The notes below the pieces were generated by a model. It had not been told where the DNA came from. It saw only the letters and a program-made list of their open reading frames with translations, and made no database searches. From Bacteroidota bacterium (GTDB lineage: Bacteria; Bacteroidota; Bacteroidia; Flavobacteriales; Flavobacteriaceae): DNA of 64,000 bases. The stretch spans positions 124,001 through 188,000 of the forward strand of contig JAQCIQ010000001.1 in NCBI GenBank assembly GCA_027592025.1. The letters run 5' to 3'. The stretch's first letter is position 1. Every line of letters starts with the position of its first letter. Of the stretch, positions 1-8,766 are shown piece after piece. The position numbers were made by a program, and so were the translations under genes.

Positions 1-857
1 GGCTTTTTGATGAATCCTGAAAGTTTCGCTTCTATTGTTTCAGGCAATAACTTTACACCCCCCGTATTAATAGCGTTGTCAATACGTCCCAGCCAAGAAA
101 AAGTGCCATCAGAATGCATGTCTACCAAATCGTTCGTAACCAATGCGCCCTCAAATAAATCTGGAGCGTTGATGACCAAGCAGCCTCTTTGATCCAAATC
201 GACCTTAATATTGCTCAAAGGCCTAAATCCAATACCGTTGTGATCCGCGCGATGAAGTGGCTTGAGAGCGATATGGCTGAAGGTTTCTGTCATGCCATAA
301 GTTTCGTAGACCGCCGCTCCTTTGTCCTGGATAGCTGATCTTAAGGTAGAATCAACGACTCCTCCACCCACTAAAGTTTTTCCTATCAAGTGAATTCGAT
401 CTATACTGTTTTTCAATTGCATTGGTGTCATGGCGGCGAAATCGAATTTTTTTCGGACCAACCTCAAAGGTGAGCGACTTGGTGAAACATAATGAAGTTC
501 CAGCCCCAATATGATCGCTCTAACCAACATCATTTTACCTGCAATATGAGTTGCTGGCAAACATAAAAAACAAGTTTGTCCAGGCTCCAAGCCTAGAGCG
601 TCGCCTGTGGCTATAGCAGAATTGACCATCGCCTGTTTGGACAGTTTAATCATCTTTGGCTGTCCAGTGCTGCCAGAGGAAGGTGCAAAAACAAAATCCC
701 TCTCATCCCTCCAATTGAGCAGAAACTCTCCAATGCTTTTTTCGTGATCACCACCTTCTTTGATGAAGGAATACCCTAAATCGATTAATCCACGGGCATC
801 CATGTGATAACCTTCCCAGCTAAAACGATTGTGAATTTTTGAATAATGGGGCGACAT
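1..857 (-). CDS. menE: O-succinylbenzoate-CoA ligase MenE, 3' end cut by window edge
   Basis: Acyl-CoA synthetase (ANL superfamily) that activates o-succinylbenzoate with ATP and CoA in menaquinone synthesis. Reading the minus strand from an ATG at 857 gives an open frame of 285 codons that leaves the window without a stop. The ATP-binding loop SSGSTGQPK lies at about residues 60-68, and the YGMTET motif typical of adenylating enzymes and the later LGRIDN motif both follow. It is short at the N-terminus, as MenE usually is. It lies 4 bp downstream of the CPBP protease gene and is the last visible gene of the men operon. The function is confident from motifs plus context; the C-terminal catalytic lysine region lies outside the window. 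Confidence 0.9.
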   Translation of the reverse strand, partial: MSPHYSKIHNRFSWEGYHMDARGLIDLGYSFIKEGGDHEKSIGEFLLNWRDERDFVFAPSSGSTGQPKMIKLSKQAMVNSAIATGDALGLEPGQTCFLCLPATHIAGKMMLVRAIILGLELHYVSPSRSPLRLVRKKFDFAAMTPMQLKNSIDRIHLIGKTLVGGGVVDSTLRSAIQDKGAAVYETYGMTETFSHIALKPLHRADHNGIGFRPLSNIKVDLDQRGCLVINAPDLFEGALVTNDLVDMHSDGTFSWLGRIDNAINTGGVKLLPETIEAKLSGFIKK

Positions 858-861
858 ACAA

Positions 862-1773
862 CTATAAATTGGGGTTTACTACTCGGCCAGTTAAACGATT
901 TTTCCAATTGGTCCAACCGTATTTCTTAGAAAAAACCAAAAGCAAAATTGGATAATAAATCAAAATGGGTAGTACAATGTCAAACAGAGTTACGGTATCG
1001 CTGTCGCCTACGAGCCTAAATACGGCGTCAGTTTTCAGAGCGGAATAGTCTGCTGTGACCATCAGGGCTGCTAACAGGTTGTTTCCCAAGTGAAATCCAA
1101 GAGCCAATTCTAGTCCTTCATCCATCAAAGTGCAGATGCCCAAAAACAAACCTGTTCCAATGTAAAAGGTCATGGTAACCGTTCCAAGTTCAGCCACTTC
1201 AGGGTTGGCGCTATGAGCTAAACCAAAAAAAAGAGAGGTAAACATTAATGGAAACCATCTGTTTTTCACGATAATACCCAAATGTTGCATGAAATATCCT
1301 CGAAACAAATACTCTTCTAAACCAATTTGAAAAGGGAAAAGCAAGATACTCACTAAAAATAGCAAGCTGAATTTCAACCAATCAAATTGTAAAACATACT
1401 GGGTTGGATCTGCAAAATAGGACAAAACAAATCCTACTAGGGAGATGGAAGTAACGAGAAAAAAGGAAAACCTGAAACGCGACCAGTCAATCTTTGGCCT
1501 TGATGTAGTCAAGGAAGTAATGGATCGCTCGTGTAAGAATTTAACCAAGAAAAACAAGGCGCCTAAAAGGAAAGCAAATGGGATCAAATTGATCGTGAGA
1601 TTCAGCAATGGCGGAAGCTCGCCCATCATGTCATAAACTGCCTCTAAGTCCGAAGGGTCGGTCGTTAGAAATGAAACAAAGTTGAAGATAAAAACACCCG
1701 AAATGGCGGCCGCTGTAAACAGAAACATCCATAATTTAGTGTGACCTCTGTAGGCTTGTTGAATAAAGTCCAT
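862..1773 (-). CDS. CPBP-family intramembrane metalloprotease in the men operon
   Basis: Polytopic membrane protein of the CPBP/CAAX-protease (ABI) family, 303 residues with roughly eight hydrophobic segments. The three family motifs are visible: EEYLFR at about 153-158, the His of LFFGLAHS near 187, and HLGNN at 228-232. These supply the glutamate and histidine residues expected for an intramembrane glutamic/metallo-type protease. The gene sits 1 bp after menC and 4 bp before menE on the same strand, so it is almost certainly co-transcribed with menaquinone genes. Its substrate cannot be told from sequence; members range from CAAX-type processing to bacteriocin self-immunity. A role in quinone metabolism would be inference from context only. 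Confidence 0.85.
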   Translation of the reverse strand: MDFIQQAYRGHTKLWMFLFTAAAISGVFIFNFVSFLTTDPSDLEAVYDMMGELPPLLNLTINLIPFAFLLGALFFLVKFLHERSITSLTTSRPKIDWSRFRFSFFLVTSISLVGFVLSYFADPTQYVLQFDWLKFSLLFLVSILLFPFQIGLEEYLFRGYFMQHLGIIVKNRWFPLMFTSLFFGLAHSANPEVAELGTVTMTFYIGTGLFLGICTLMDEGLELALGFHLGNNLLAALMVTADYSALKTDAVFRLVGDSDTVTLFDIVLPILIYYPILLLVFSKKYGWTNWKNRLTGRVVNPNL

Positions 1774-1774
1774 G

Positions 1775-2815
1775 TCAAATAATTTGATTAAAATCCCATT
1801 CTTTAGTACCGTTGTAAAACAACCTCCCTTCCTTTACCTGCAGAGGCGAATCTAAGTTATTTAAAAACAATCCTCCCGTTCCAAGACCTTGTGGCAAGGG
1901 GTTTCTCTTCTTAAAAGCCCATTGAGCGATAGCGTTCAAACCCACATTGCTTTCCAATGCGCTGGTAATCCACCACCCAATCTTGAATTCATCGGCAATT
2001 TCTATCCATTCGTCGGATTGAGCAAATCCTCCTAGCAATGAAGGTTTTAAGATAATGTATTTTGGCCGAACACTATCTAATAAATCGCGCTTTTCTGATT
2101 TTGAGTGGTATCCAATAAGGCTTTCGTCCAATGCTATTGGCACGGGTGAGATGTTGCAGAGTTCAGTCAGCAATTCGCTATTTAAAGGAGATACCGGCTG
2201 CTCAATAGAATGAATATCCAAGCGTGACAATTGCTGTAGTTTACCTATGGCGTCCTGTTTTCCAAATGCACCATTGGCATCGACGCGAAGCTCAATTTGT
2301 TCCGAACTATAGACTTCGCGAATCCCTTTGAGCAAGTTCAATTCCTCTTGCCAATCAATGGCGCCAATTTTCAGTTTGAGACAGTCATAGCCCTCGGACA
2401 TCTTTTCCTCAATCTGTTGGCGCATAAAGCTGGGCGTGCCCATCCAAATCAGTCCGTTTATCTTTATTGGCGAGCAGTTGGTCTGAAATTTGGAAGGAAA
2501 TAAGTCAACAGGGGAATTGCTATTTAATCCCAAAAAAGCCATTTCAAGACCCATTTGAATGGACGGAAAGCTTCTGGTATTCTCGATTAATTCCGTCAAA
2601 CCCAAATCAATATTATGACAAACCCATGTCAATTTGGAATCCATTTGATCCAAATTGTCTAAACTCAGTCCGCTCAATGGCGCACATTCTCCGATGCCGA
2701 TTTGATGCGAATTTTCAATTTTCAAAAACCATACTGGTCTATTTTCCATGATGCCCCTAGAAGTTCCACTTGGTGTTTTGAATTGAAGAACGTGCTTGAC
2801 GAATGAGGCTTTCAA
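1775..2815 (-). CDS. menC: o-succinylbenzoate synthase MenC
   Basis: Enolase-superfamily dehydratase converting SHCHC to o-succinylbenzoate. Its 346 residues show the expected active-site series: LKLKIG with Lys147/Lys149 (the KxK motif), metal ligands Asp179 (RVDANGAF), Glu205 (IEQP) and Asp230 (ALDES), and Lys257 (ILKPSL). The fold and length match MenC rather than a muconate-cycloisomerising or racemising relative, and the men operon context settles the choice. It lies 9 bp downstream of menA and 1 bp upstream of the CPBP protease gene. Confidence 0.93.
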   Translation of the reverse strand: MKASFVKHVLQFKTPSGTSRGIMENRPVWFLKIENSHQIGIGECAPLSGLSLDNLDQMDSKLTWVCHNIDLGLTELIENTRSFPSIQMGLEMAFLGLNSNSPVDLFPSKFQTNCSPIKINGLIWMGTPSFMRQQIEEKMSEGYDCLKLKIGAIDWQEELNLLKGIREVYSSEQIELRVDANGAFGKQDAIGKLQQLSRLDIHSIEQPVSPLNSELLTELCNISPVPIALDESLIGYHSKSEKRDLLDSVRPKYIILKPSLLGGFAQSDEWIEIADEFKIGWWITSALESNVGLNAIAQWAFKKRNPLPQGLGTGGLFLNNLDSPLQVKEGRLFYNGTKEWDFNQII

Positions 2816-2824
2816 AACTAAAAT

Positions 2825-3742
2825 TTAGAGTAAATAAACGGCCGTGAGGGACATAGAAATGGCAAGAGCGAATGTCGACAGCGCCACAACTTTTAATTGA
2901 GGATCGAATTTCTCAGCATCAGAAATAAACCAAACAGTCAGGTAATGTCGGAACAAAGGCAAGAAGGCTAGCAAGTTAACGATGTAAGGCCAGTAGGATT
3001 GGGAAGGCCACAAAAAATAAACCAGGGCTAAAAGTGTACCTAAACCGAGGACGGAATGATATTTCTTAGCGCTATTCAGTCCAAGCATCAAGGCCATTGT
3101 TCTTTTGCCTGCACTGCGATCCGATTCGATATCTCTCATATTGTTCAAGTTGAGCACAGAAACCGAAAGAAAACCTATGGCAATAGCAGGTGCCAAGACA
3201 TCAACTGACCAAGTTTTGACAAAAAGAACGTAACTGCCCATAACGCTGACTACTCCAAAAAATATAAACACCATCAAATCTCCAAAAGCTTTATATCCAT
3301 AAGGATTTGGTCCCATTGTATATTCTATGGCAGCTACTAGGGCAGCTATGCCGAGGCCTATATAAAGCAATGACAACAGGAAGTAATCGGGATAGCAGGC
3401 TAAATAAATTAGTGACAATATGCTAACCGCGGTAACACCACCACAAACCATGATCCCTCTTAGCATTTGTTTGGGAGTAATTACTCCCGATTGAAGGGCA
3501 CGGCTAGGGCCAATTCTCGAGTCGTTGTCCGTACCGCGGATACCGTCTCCATAGTCATTGGCCAGATTCGACAAAATTTGCAATCCTAAGGTGGCGAAAA
3601 CGATTAAAGCGAAAATCAATGCATCGAATTGATGGACTTTTGCAGCCATCCCAGCGCCAACAATCACACCCGAGAGAGACAGCGGAAGAGTCCGCAAACG
3701 CATGGCTGAAATCCAAGACTTGGTTTTGTTTAGGGCAGCCAT
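2825..3742 (-). CDS. menA: 1,4-dihydroxy-2-naphthoate polyprenyltransferase MenA
   Basis: Integral-membrane UbiA-family prenyltransferase that attaches the polyprenyl tail to DHNA to give demethylmenaquinone. Both aspartate-rich motifs are present: NLANDYGDGIRGTDND around residues 60-75 and NMRDIESDRSAGKRT around 200-215, with about eight or nine membrane spans between and around them. The 305-residue length is normal. The start codon lies inside the end of menB (13 bp overlap), which suggests translational coupling. The methyltransferase that completes menaquinone (MenG/UbiE) is not in the window. Confidence 0.94.
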   Translation of the reverse strand: MAALNKTKSWISAMRLRTLPLSLSGVIVGAGMAAKVHQFDALIFALIVFATLGLQILSNLANDYGDGIRGTDNDSRIGPSRALQSGVITPKQMLRGIMVCGGVTAVSILSLIYLACYPDYFLLSLLYIGLGIAALVAAIEYTMGPNPYGYKAFGDLMVFIFFGVVSVMGSYVLFVKTWSVDVLAPAIAIGFLSVSVLNLNNMRDIESDRSAGKRTMALMLGLNSAKKYHSVLGLGTLLALVYFLWPSQSYWPYIVNLLAFLPLFRHYLTVWFISDAEKFDPQLKVVALSTFALAISMSLTAVYLL

Positions 3743-4575
3743 TTTTTGTCAAAATTGGGCTTTCGTTTTTCTAAGAAGGCATCTCTACCCTCCTTGGCTT
3801 CATCCGTCATATAGGCTAATCTGGTAGCTTCACCTGCAAAAACTTGCTGACCTACCATACCATCATCCGTCAAATTCATGGCGTATTTGAGCATTTTAAT
3901 TGAGGTAGGAGATTTGGCGAGTATTTCTTGTGCCCAATCGTAAGCGGTTTGTTCCAGCTGCTCATGAGGAACAACCTGATTCACCATACCCATGTCATAG
4001 GCTTCTTGAGCGCTATAACCGCGTCCTAAAAAGAATATTTCTCTGGCTTTTTTCTGGCCAACCATTTTAGCCAGATAGGCACTGCCATAGCCAGCGTCAA
4101 AACTGGTCACATCGGCATCGGTTTGTTTGAAAATCGCGTGTTCGGCACTGGCTAAACTCAGGTCACAAACCACGTGCAGGCTGTGGCCTCCTCCAACGGC
4201 CCAACCAGGTATGACTGCGATGACCACTTTGGGCATAAATCTAATTATTCTTTGAACTTCCAATATATTCAGACGATGGTAACCGTCTTCACCTACATAA
4301 CCCTGCTCACCTCTTGCTTTTTGATCGCCTCCGCTGCAGAATGAATAAATACCGTCTTTGGGTGATGGCCCTTCGGCCGACAGCAAAACCACCCCAATAG
4401 AGGTGTCTTCCTGAGCATCACTAAAAGCCTTAATGAGTTCACTCGTAGTTTTAGGCCTAAAGGCATTTCGAACTTCTGGACGGTTGAACGCGATGCGTGC
4501 AACTCCATCAGACTTGTGATAAGTGATGTCTTCGAAAGAACCGACCGAAGTCCATTGTGGTACTGACATGAACAA
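3730..4575 (-). CDS. menB: 1,4-dihydroxy-2-naphthoyl-CoA synthase MenB
   Basis: Crotonase-fold enzyme that cyclises o-succinylbenzoyl-CoA to DHNA-CoA. Its 281 residues carry the crotonase oxyanion-hole region (FCSGGDQKARG and GWAVGGGHSLH) and the MenB-specific segment SFDAGYGSAYLAK, which distinguishes it from generic enoyl-CoA hydratases. The C-terminal EKRKPNF tail is also typical of MenB. It lies 24 bp downstream of the cvfB-like gene and overlaps menA. Confidence 0.95.
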   Translation of the reverse strand: MFMSVPQWTSVGSFEDITYHKSDGVARIAFNRPEVRNAFRPKTTSELIKAFSDAQEDTSIGVVLLSAEGPSPKDGIYSFCSGGDQKARGEQGYVGEDGYHRLNILEVQRIIRFMPKVVIAVIPGWAVGGGHSLHVVCDLSLASAEHAIFKQTDADVTSFDAGYGSAYLAKMVGQKKAREIFFLGRGYSAQEAYDMGMVNQVVPHEQLEQTAYDWAQEILAKSPTSIKMLKYAMNLTDDGMVGQQVFAGEATRLAYMTDEAKEGRDAFLEKRKPNFDKKWLP

Positions 4576-4599
4576 TAGTTTTTACAAAAATAGAACTTT

Positions 4600-5460
4600 T
4601 TAATCTTCCTCCACTGGTAACAAATATATCCCGTCCTCCTTAATTTCAACAATTCTTTGCTTGTAGAGAGTGCCTAAAGCCTTTTTAAAACTCTTTTTAC
4701 TGATCTCCAACCAATCTTTGATGTCTTGTGGATCAGAATGGTCTGTGAGCGGTAAAAACCCTTTAAATTCCTTGAGAACGGTCAGAATGTGTTCTGCGTT
4801 TGGCTCGATGTTTCGGTATCCAATGTCTTGAAGAATGATGTCTAATTTATTGTCTTCTCTAACTTTGGCTACAACCCCTTCATGTTTGTCTCCAATATGA
4901 AGGGTCTTGAAAATTTGATCATTGTAAATCACCCCTTTGTGCTTGCCATTGACAATAATGTTCATGCCAAAGTCAGAAGGATGAGAAATGATGACTTCAA
5001 CTTTTTCGTATTTGCTTACGGTTAAATTAGTATTGTCTAAGAATTTATTCGTTTTGCTGCTGGCAACTAGTAGTCCTGATTTTTCATCCAAAAAGCAATA
5101 AACCAAATACCATCCTCCAGCGTTCATCTTAAAAACTTGTTCCTTGAAAGGACAAAACAACTCCTTGACCATCCCCCAATCAAGAAACGCGCCAATGGGC
5201 GTGGATTCGCTGCATCTCAAAAGTGCAAATTCTCCTTTCTTGATGTGAGGCATGTCCGTAACAGCTACCAAACGTTCCTCATTGTCTTTGTAAACAAAGA
5301 CATCGATTTGATCACCTATTTCAAAGGTTTCTGGTTTGTAGCGATTAGGAAGAAGCACTTCCTCTACCCCACCTGGATAGCCCAAAAACAATCCAGGCTG
5401 TCGTTCTCTTAGGATACCGAGGCTGTTGACCTCTCCAAGTTTAATGGTATTTTCGTTCAT
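4600..5460 (-). CDS. cvfB: CvfB/YitL-family S1-like RNA-binding protein
   Basis: A 286-residue protein of the CvfB (YitL) family: tandem S1-like OB domains followed by a C-terminal winged-helix region. The N-terminus (LGEVNSLGILRERQPGLFL) matches the family opening, a central VIIVNGKHKGVIYND segment is the second S1-like unit, and the last about 70 residues form the helical part. CvfB proteins bind RNA; the homologue in Staphylococcus aureus influences virulence gene expression. Here the gene starts inside the last codons of menD (4 bp overlap) and precedes menB, so it is translated with menaquinone enzymes. Whether it regulates this operon's mRNA is not shown by the sequence. Confidence 0.82.
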   Translation of the reverse strand: MNENTIKLGEVNSLGILRERQPGLFLGYPGGVEEVLLPNRYKPETFEIGDQIDVFVYKDNEERLVAVTDMPHIKKGEFALLRCSESTPIGAFLDWGMVKELFCPFKEQVFKMNAGGWYLVYCFLDEKSGLLVASSKTNKFLDNTNLTVSKYEKVEVIISHPSDFGMNIIVNGKHKGVIYNDQIFKTLHIGDKHEGVVAKVREDNKLDIILQDIGYRNIEPNAEHILTVLKEFKGFLPLTDHSDPQDIKDWLEISKKSFKKALGTLYKQRIVEIKEDGIYLLPVEED

Positions 5461-7127
5461 AACTCTAAATGTTTGAAATAATTTAACAAGACCTCATCAT
5501 TCAGTTTTCGTGGGGTGAAAACTTCAAGAATTTTGGGTCGGCTGGAAGCTTTAAATAAACGCGATAATTGTCGTGTAAAAGAGCCCGATGAGCTCGCTGA
5601 ATAGTATTTATAACCATGCATTTTAGCTAAATGTTTGGCAGTAAGCTGATGCGAAGTCTCAAAGTATCTCTCGAAATCGACTGTGTTTTTGGGTCCAGAT
5701 AGTATTCTAAAAATCCCCCCTCCTCTGTTGTTGATAATAATGATCCTGAAATTGTTGGGGGTGTAATTTTGCCACAGTGCATTGCTGTCATAGAAGAAAC
5801 TCAAATCACCTAAAACGCACAGAACATGTTTGGAGGCTGCCTTAGAAGCACCAATGGCAGTCGATAAAGATCCATCAATTCCACTGGTGCCTCGGTTGCA
5901 AAAGACCTCATTATTCGAATTGGTGTCGAACAATTGCATGTATCGGATTGTGGAGCTGTTGCCTATTTGCAATTGTAAGTTTACTGGCAATTTTTTGAAT
6001 AGTATTTCAAATACCTTGAAATCGCAAAAAGGAATGGTCATTAAATATTTTTGATGGCTTATTTCACTGAGATTGGACAGCTCTTGCATACTGTGTCTGT
6101 ATTCACTAGAAACAGATTTGAAGCCGGTATATAATTGAGGAAGTACAAGGTTCGGATCACAAGCCATGTGCTCAGTCAAGCTAAAATAAGTATCTAGAGC
6201 CTCTAAAGGATCAATGTGCCAATGCTCTTTTGGTTGATAAGTTCTCAATAGCGATTTGATCTTTTTGGAGACTACTAATCCTCCCAAGGTCAATAATATC
6301 TGGGGTTGAAAGTCCTGCTTTTGGGATTCTGAAAAGGCTGAAATTAACTGATCGATGTGAGGAAAAAATCGAGGGTGGTGAACGTTTGAAGTGGATTCGG
6401 TCAACACCACTACAGCTGGATCGCTGGCTAGGAGTTCTACCATCTCATCTGATATGGAGTTTGGAGGCAGGCATCCGATCAAAACCAATTTCTTAGATGC
6501 GGTCTGCCATTTGCGTATGATCTCTTCTGACACTTTGAATGCCTTGACGGGAGTACCAGAAGAGGGAATTGGAAACTCTATTTGATACTGGTTCACGGTA
6601 TCGTATAAAGGCTCGTCAAAGGGAACGTTCAGATGGACGGGTTGCTTTTGTTCTATACATCGGGTCAGAACCTCATTAGTGATTTTGATGTTCACCAAAT
6701 TGTCATCAATCTTATCCGTCAAGAACAAATCGTTTTCGGCACAAACGTGAGAGTGAAAAATCTGGGATTGATGTATCGTTTGTCCATCACCATTTCCTAC
6801 TAAGTGCGGCGGGCGATCGGCCGAGAGAACGAGTAAGGGAATTCTGCTGTAAAAAGCTTCGGCAACGGCAGGATAATAGTTCAATAGCGCGCTTCCAGAA
6901 GTGCAAACCAGCGCTACTGGTTTTTTGGTTTGTTGGGCTATTCCCAGTCCAAAAAAGGCGGCACATCTTTCGTCGACAATACTCATGGTATTGAAATAAG
7001 GATCATTCGTAAATCCTAATGTCAAGGGTGCATTTCGACTTCCTGGCGATATTACCACATCCTTAATACCATAGGCCTTGCAGGCTTGCAGTATGGTTTG
7101 GGCGAGAAGACTGGAAGGAAGGGTCAT
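5457..7127 (-). CDS. menD: 2-succinyl-5-enolpyruvyl-6-hydroxy-3-cyclohexene-1-carboxylate synthase MenD
   Basis: Thiamine-diphosphate enzyme condensing isochorismate with 2-oxoglutarate (SEPHCHC synthase). Its 556 residues have the MenD start (VVISPGSRNAPL near residues 24-35), the catalytic-glutamate region around VDERCAAFFGLG, a central TPP-enzyme domain, and the ThDP-binding GDLSFFYDSNALW segment at about 440-455 with IIINNRGGGIF following. It lies 31 bp after menF and overlaps the cvfB-like gene by 4 bp. Confidence 0.94.
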   Translation of the reverse strand: MTLPSSLLAQTILQACKAYGIKDVVISPGSRNAPLTLGFTNDPYFNTMSIVDERCAAFFGLGIAQQTKKPVALVCTSGSALLNYYPAVAEAFYSRIPLLVLSADRPPHLVGNGDGQTIHQSQIFHSHVCAENDLFLTDKIDDNLVNIKITNEVLTRCIEQKQPVHLNVPFDEPLYDTVNQYQIEFPIPSSGTPVKAFKVSEEIIRKWQTASKKLVLIGCLPPNSISDEMVELLASDPAVVVLTESTSNVHHPRFFPHIDQLISAFSESQKQDFQPQILLTLGGLVVSKKIKSLLRTYQPKEHWHIDPLEALDTYFSLTEHMACDPNLVLPQLYTGFKSVSSEYRHSMQELSNLSEISHQKYLMTIPFCDFKVFEILFKKLPVNLQLQIGNSSTIRYMQLFDTNSNNEVFCNRGTSGIDGSLSTAIGASKAASKHVLCVLGDLSFFYDSNALWQNYTPNNFRIIIINNRGGGIFRILSGPKNTVDFERYFETSHQLTAKHLAKMHGYKYYSASSSGSFTRQLSRLFKASSRPKILEVFTPRKLNDEVLLNYFKHLEL

Positions 7128-7158
7128 GAGGTTACAAAAGTACTACAATAAAATGACC

Positions 7159-8244
7159 TTAAGCAAAAAGGATCTGCCGAAGCGTGTCTAATTTTTGTTC
7201 TGTCTCTTCATATTCTTTGGAAGGTATGGAATCTTTGGTTAAACCTCCACCAGCATATAGGACAGCCTTGCCTCCTTCGACCTTCATGCAGCGCAAATTG
7301 ACGTAGAGGTCCAAACGATTCGTCCCTTCATCAATTGAACCTAAAAAGCCCGTATAGTATTCACGATCATGGGATTCTATTTGACGTACAAATTCCAGGG
7401 ACAACAATCTCGGAAAACCGCATACTGCAGCAGTGGGATGCAAAAGTTCGGCTACAGAAAAAACATCATCGAGACAATCTTCTTTCAATTGAACCTCTAT
7501 CGCTGTTTTCAAATGAGCCAAAGGCCCAGCTTGAACAGTACTAGAGTCAGAAATTTTCCAATGGTCAGTGAATGAAGCCAATGTTTCTCTAATGTCTTCT
7601 AACACCAATTGCTGTTCTGTCTTTTCTTTCTCACCCCAGTTCAATGAATCAACGGAATTCCACAAGGCAGTTCCAGCCAAAGCTACCGTCTCCAATCTGG
7701 TTCGATCGACCCGCACCAGTTGCTCAGGAGTGGCTCCCACCCAGAGCCCTATTTGAGGATGGTAGAGCGCGTAGGTGAAGGCTGCAGAATAGGATTGCGC
7801 CAAGGTCGAAAAGACTGCAAAACAATCCATTTTTGGCATGTCGTATGTCACAGCACGAGATAAAACAACTTTTTTTAAATCACTGATTTTAATAGCCTCT
7901 ATGGCTTTTGCTACTCGCTCTTCATAGATTTTCTGATCTTCCGATGAAAGTTTATTCGTTTGAATTTTAGTCCATGGAGCGTCCCATAGCGGAACAGAAA
8001 TTGAAGTGCATTGATCGTCTGGGAAAATCAAAACAGGTTTTGCTTTGTCGAAAGGAGCAAAAACAAATCCCTTGCTCTTAGATCTTGGGTTATAGGTGTT
8101 AAATCGAACATCTTGTTGGAGCCATACTTGAACATTGGCATCACCAGCAGGCCGAAACCAGACAAAGGGAAGCTTATTGTCAAGATGTTTGTGAATCAGA
8201 CTAAGATAGTGATTTGACAAGGAATAATTATTTGGTTTTGTCAA
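7159..8244 (-). CDS. menF: Isochorismate synthase MenF
   Basis: Chorismate-utilising enzyme that isomerises chorismate to isochorismate, the entry step of the pathway. Its 361 residues form one MST-family domain. Visible features include GATPEQLVRV, LAGTALW, the CGFPR and YTGFLGSID segments, and the C-terminal YAGGGLTKDS with a metal-binding EYEETEQK helix. It is much shorter than TrpE or PabB, and its position between menI and menD supports MenF over other isochorismate synthases such as EntC or DhbC. The first codons overlap the 3' end of the thioesterase gene by 17 bp. Confidence 0.92.
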   Translation of the reverse strand: MTKPNNYSLSNHYLSLIHKHLDNKLPFVWFRPAGDANVQVWLQQDVRFNTYNPRSKSKGFVFAPFDKAKPVLIFPDDQCTSISVPLWDAPWTKIQTNKLSSEDQKIYEERVAKAIEAIKISDLKKVVLSRAVTYDMPKMDCFAVFSTLAQSYSAAFTYALYHPQIGLWVGATPEQLVRVDRTRLETVALAGTALWNSVDSLNWGEKEKTEQQLVLEDIRETLASFTDHWKISDSSTVQAGPLAHLKTAIEVQLKEDCLDDVFSVAELLHPTAAVCGFPRLLSLEFVRQIESHDREYYTGFLGSIDEGTNRLDLYVNLRCMKVEGGKAVLYAGGGLTKDSIPSKEYEETEQKLDTLRQILFA

Positions 8245-8653
8245 TGGCTATTGTCGTCAACTTGCATATCGATATGATGCTATCGTGGTCATCTTTTATC
8301 TCCACTTGAAACAGTTGGGTAGTTCTTCCGTTATGAACTGCTCGAGCAGTGGCATAAACAAACCCCGAACTGACGCTCTTCAGGTGATTGCCAGACATTT
8401 CAATACCCCGAATGGTCACTTCTCTGTCGTGATTGATCAGATGGGCAGCGAAACTTCCGACAGTTTCAGCTAAGGCAAAGGTTGCGCCTCCGTGCAAAAC
8501 GCCGTCAGGTTGAAAAACGCGTTCGTTAACAGGCATTCTAGCGGTTAGAAAATCCTCACCCGCATCGATAAATTCAATTTCCAAAGTTTCCATTAAAGTT
8601 CCCTTTCGGGCCTTTTCGGCCAAATTGAGGATAATCTCTTTGGATAATTTCAT
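8228..8653 (-). CDS. menI: Hotdog-fold thioesterase, probable DHNA-CoA thioesterase MenI
   Basis: PaaI/YdiI-type hotdog thioesterase, 141 residues from the ATG at 8653. The family active site is clear: GVLHGGATFALAETVGS places His54 and catalytic Glu63, the number known for the E. coli YdiI/MenI enzyme. It is the first gene of the men operon, so hydrolysis of DHNA-CoA is the likely reaction. A longer frame opens at 8722, but a good -7 box lies at 8671-8678, downstream of that start, so 8653 is preferred. Specificity for DHNA-CoA is inferred from context. Confidence 0.85.
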   Translation of the reverse strand: MKLSKEIILNLAEKARKGTLMETLEIEFIDAGEDFLTARMPVNERVFQPDGVLHGGATFALAETVGSFAAHLINHDREVTIRGIEMSGNHLKSVSSGFVYATARAVHNGRTTQLFQVEIKDDHDSIISICKLTTIAIDKTK

Positions 8654-8670
8654 AGTTTTTTTATTTTCAA

Positions 8671-8678
8671 CAAAAATA
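8671..8678 (-). promoter_or_regulatory. Candidate -7 box of the men operon
   Basis: The minus strand reads TATTTTTG, matching the Bacteroidota -7 consensus TAnnTTTG, 17 bp upstream of the menI ATG. No well-spaced -33 TTG was found, so this is a partial match. If used, transcription would start close to 8664, ruling out the upstream start at 8722. Confidence 0.45.
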
Positions 8679-8766
8679 AGCTTATTTTTTCGTTTGATCT
8701 GGACAACACAATGGTATTGCATAATTTACTATATTGGTGTCAAGTTTAACCCCAAACTCTAATATC

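Noticed and set aside
4293-4652. 119-codon minus-strand frame overlapping menB and cvfB
   Set aside because: Out of frame with both conserved genes; the translation looks random.
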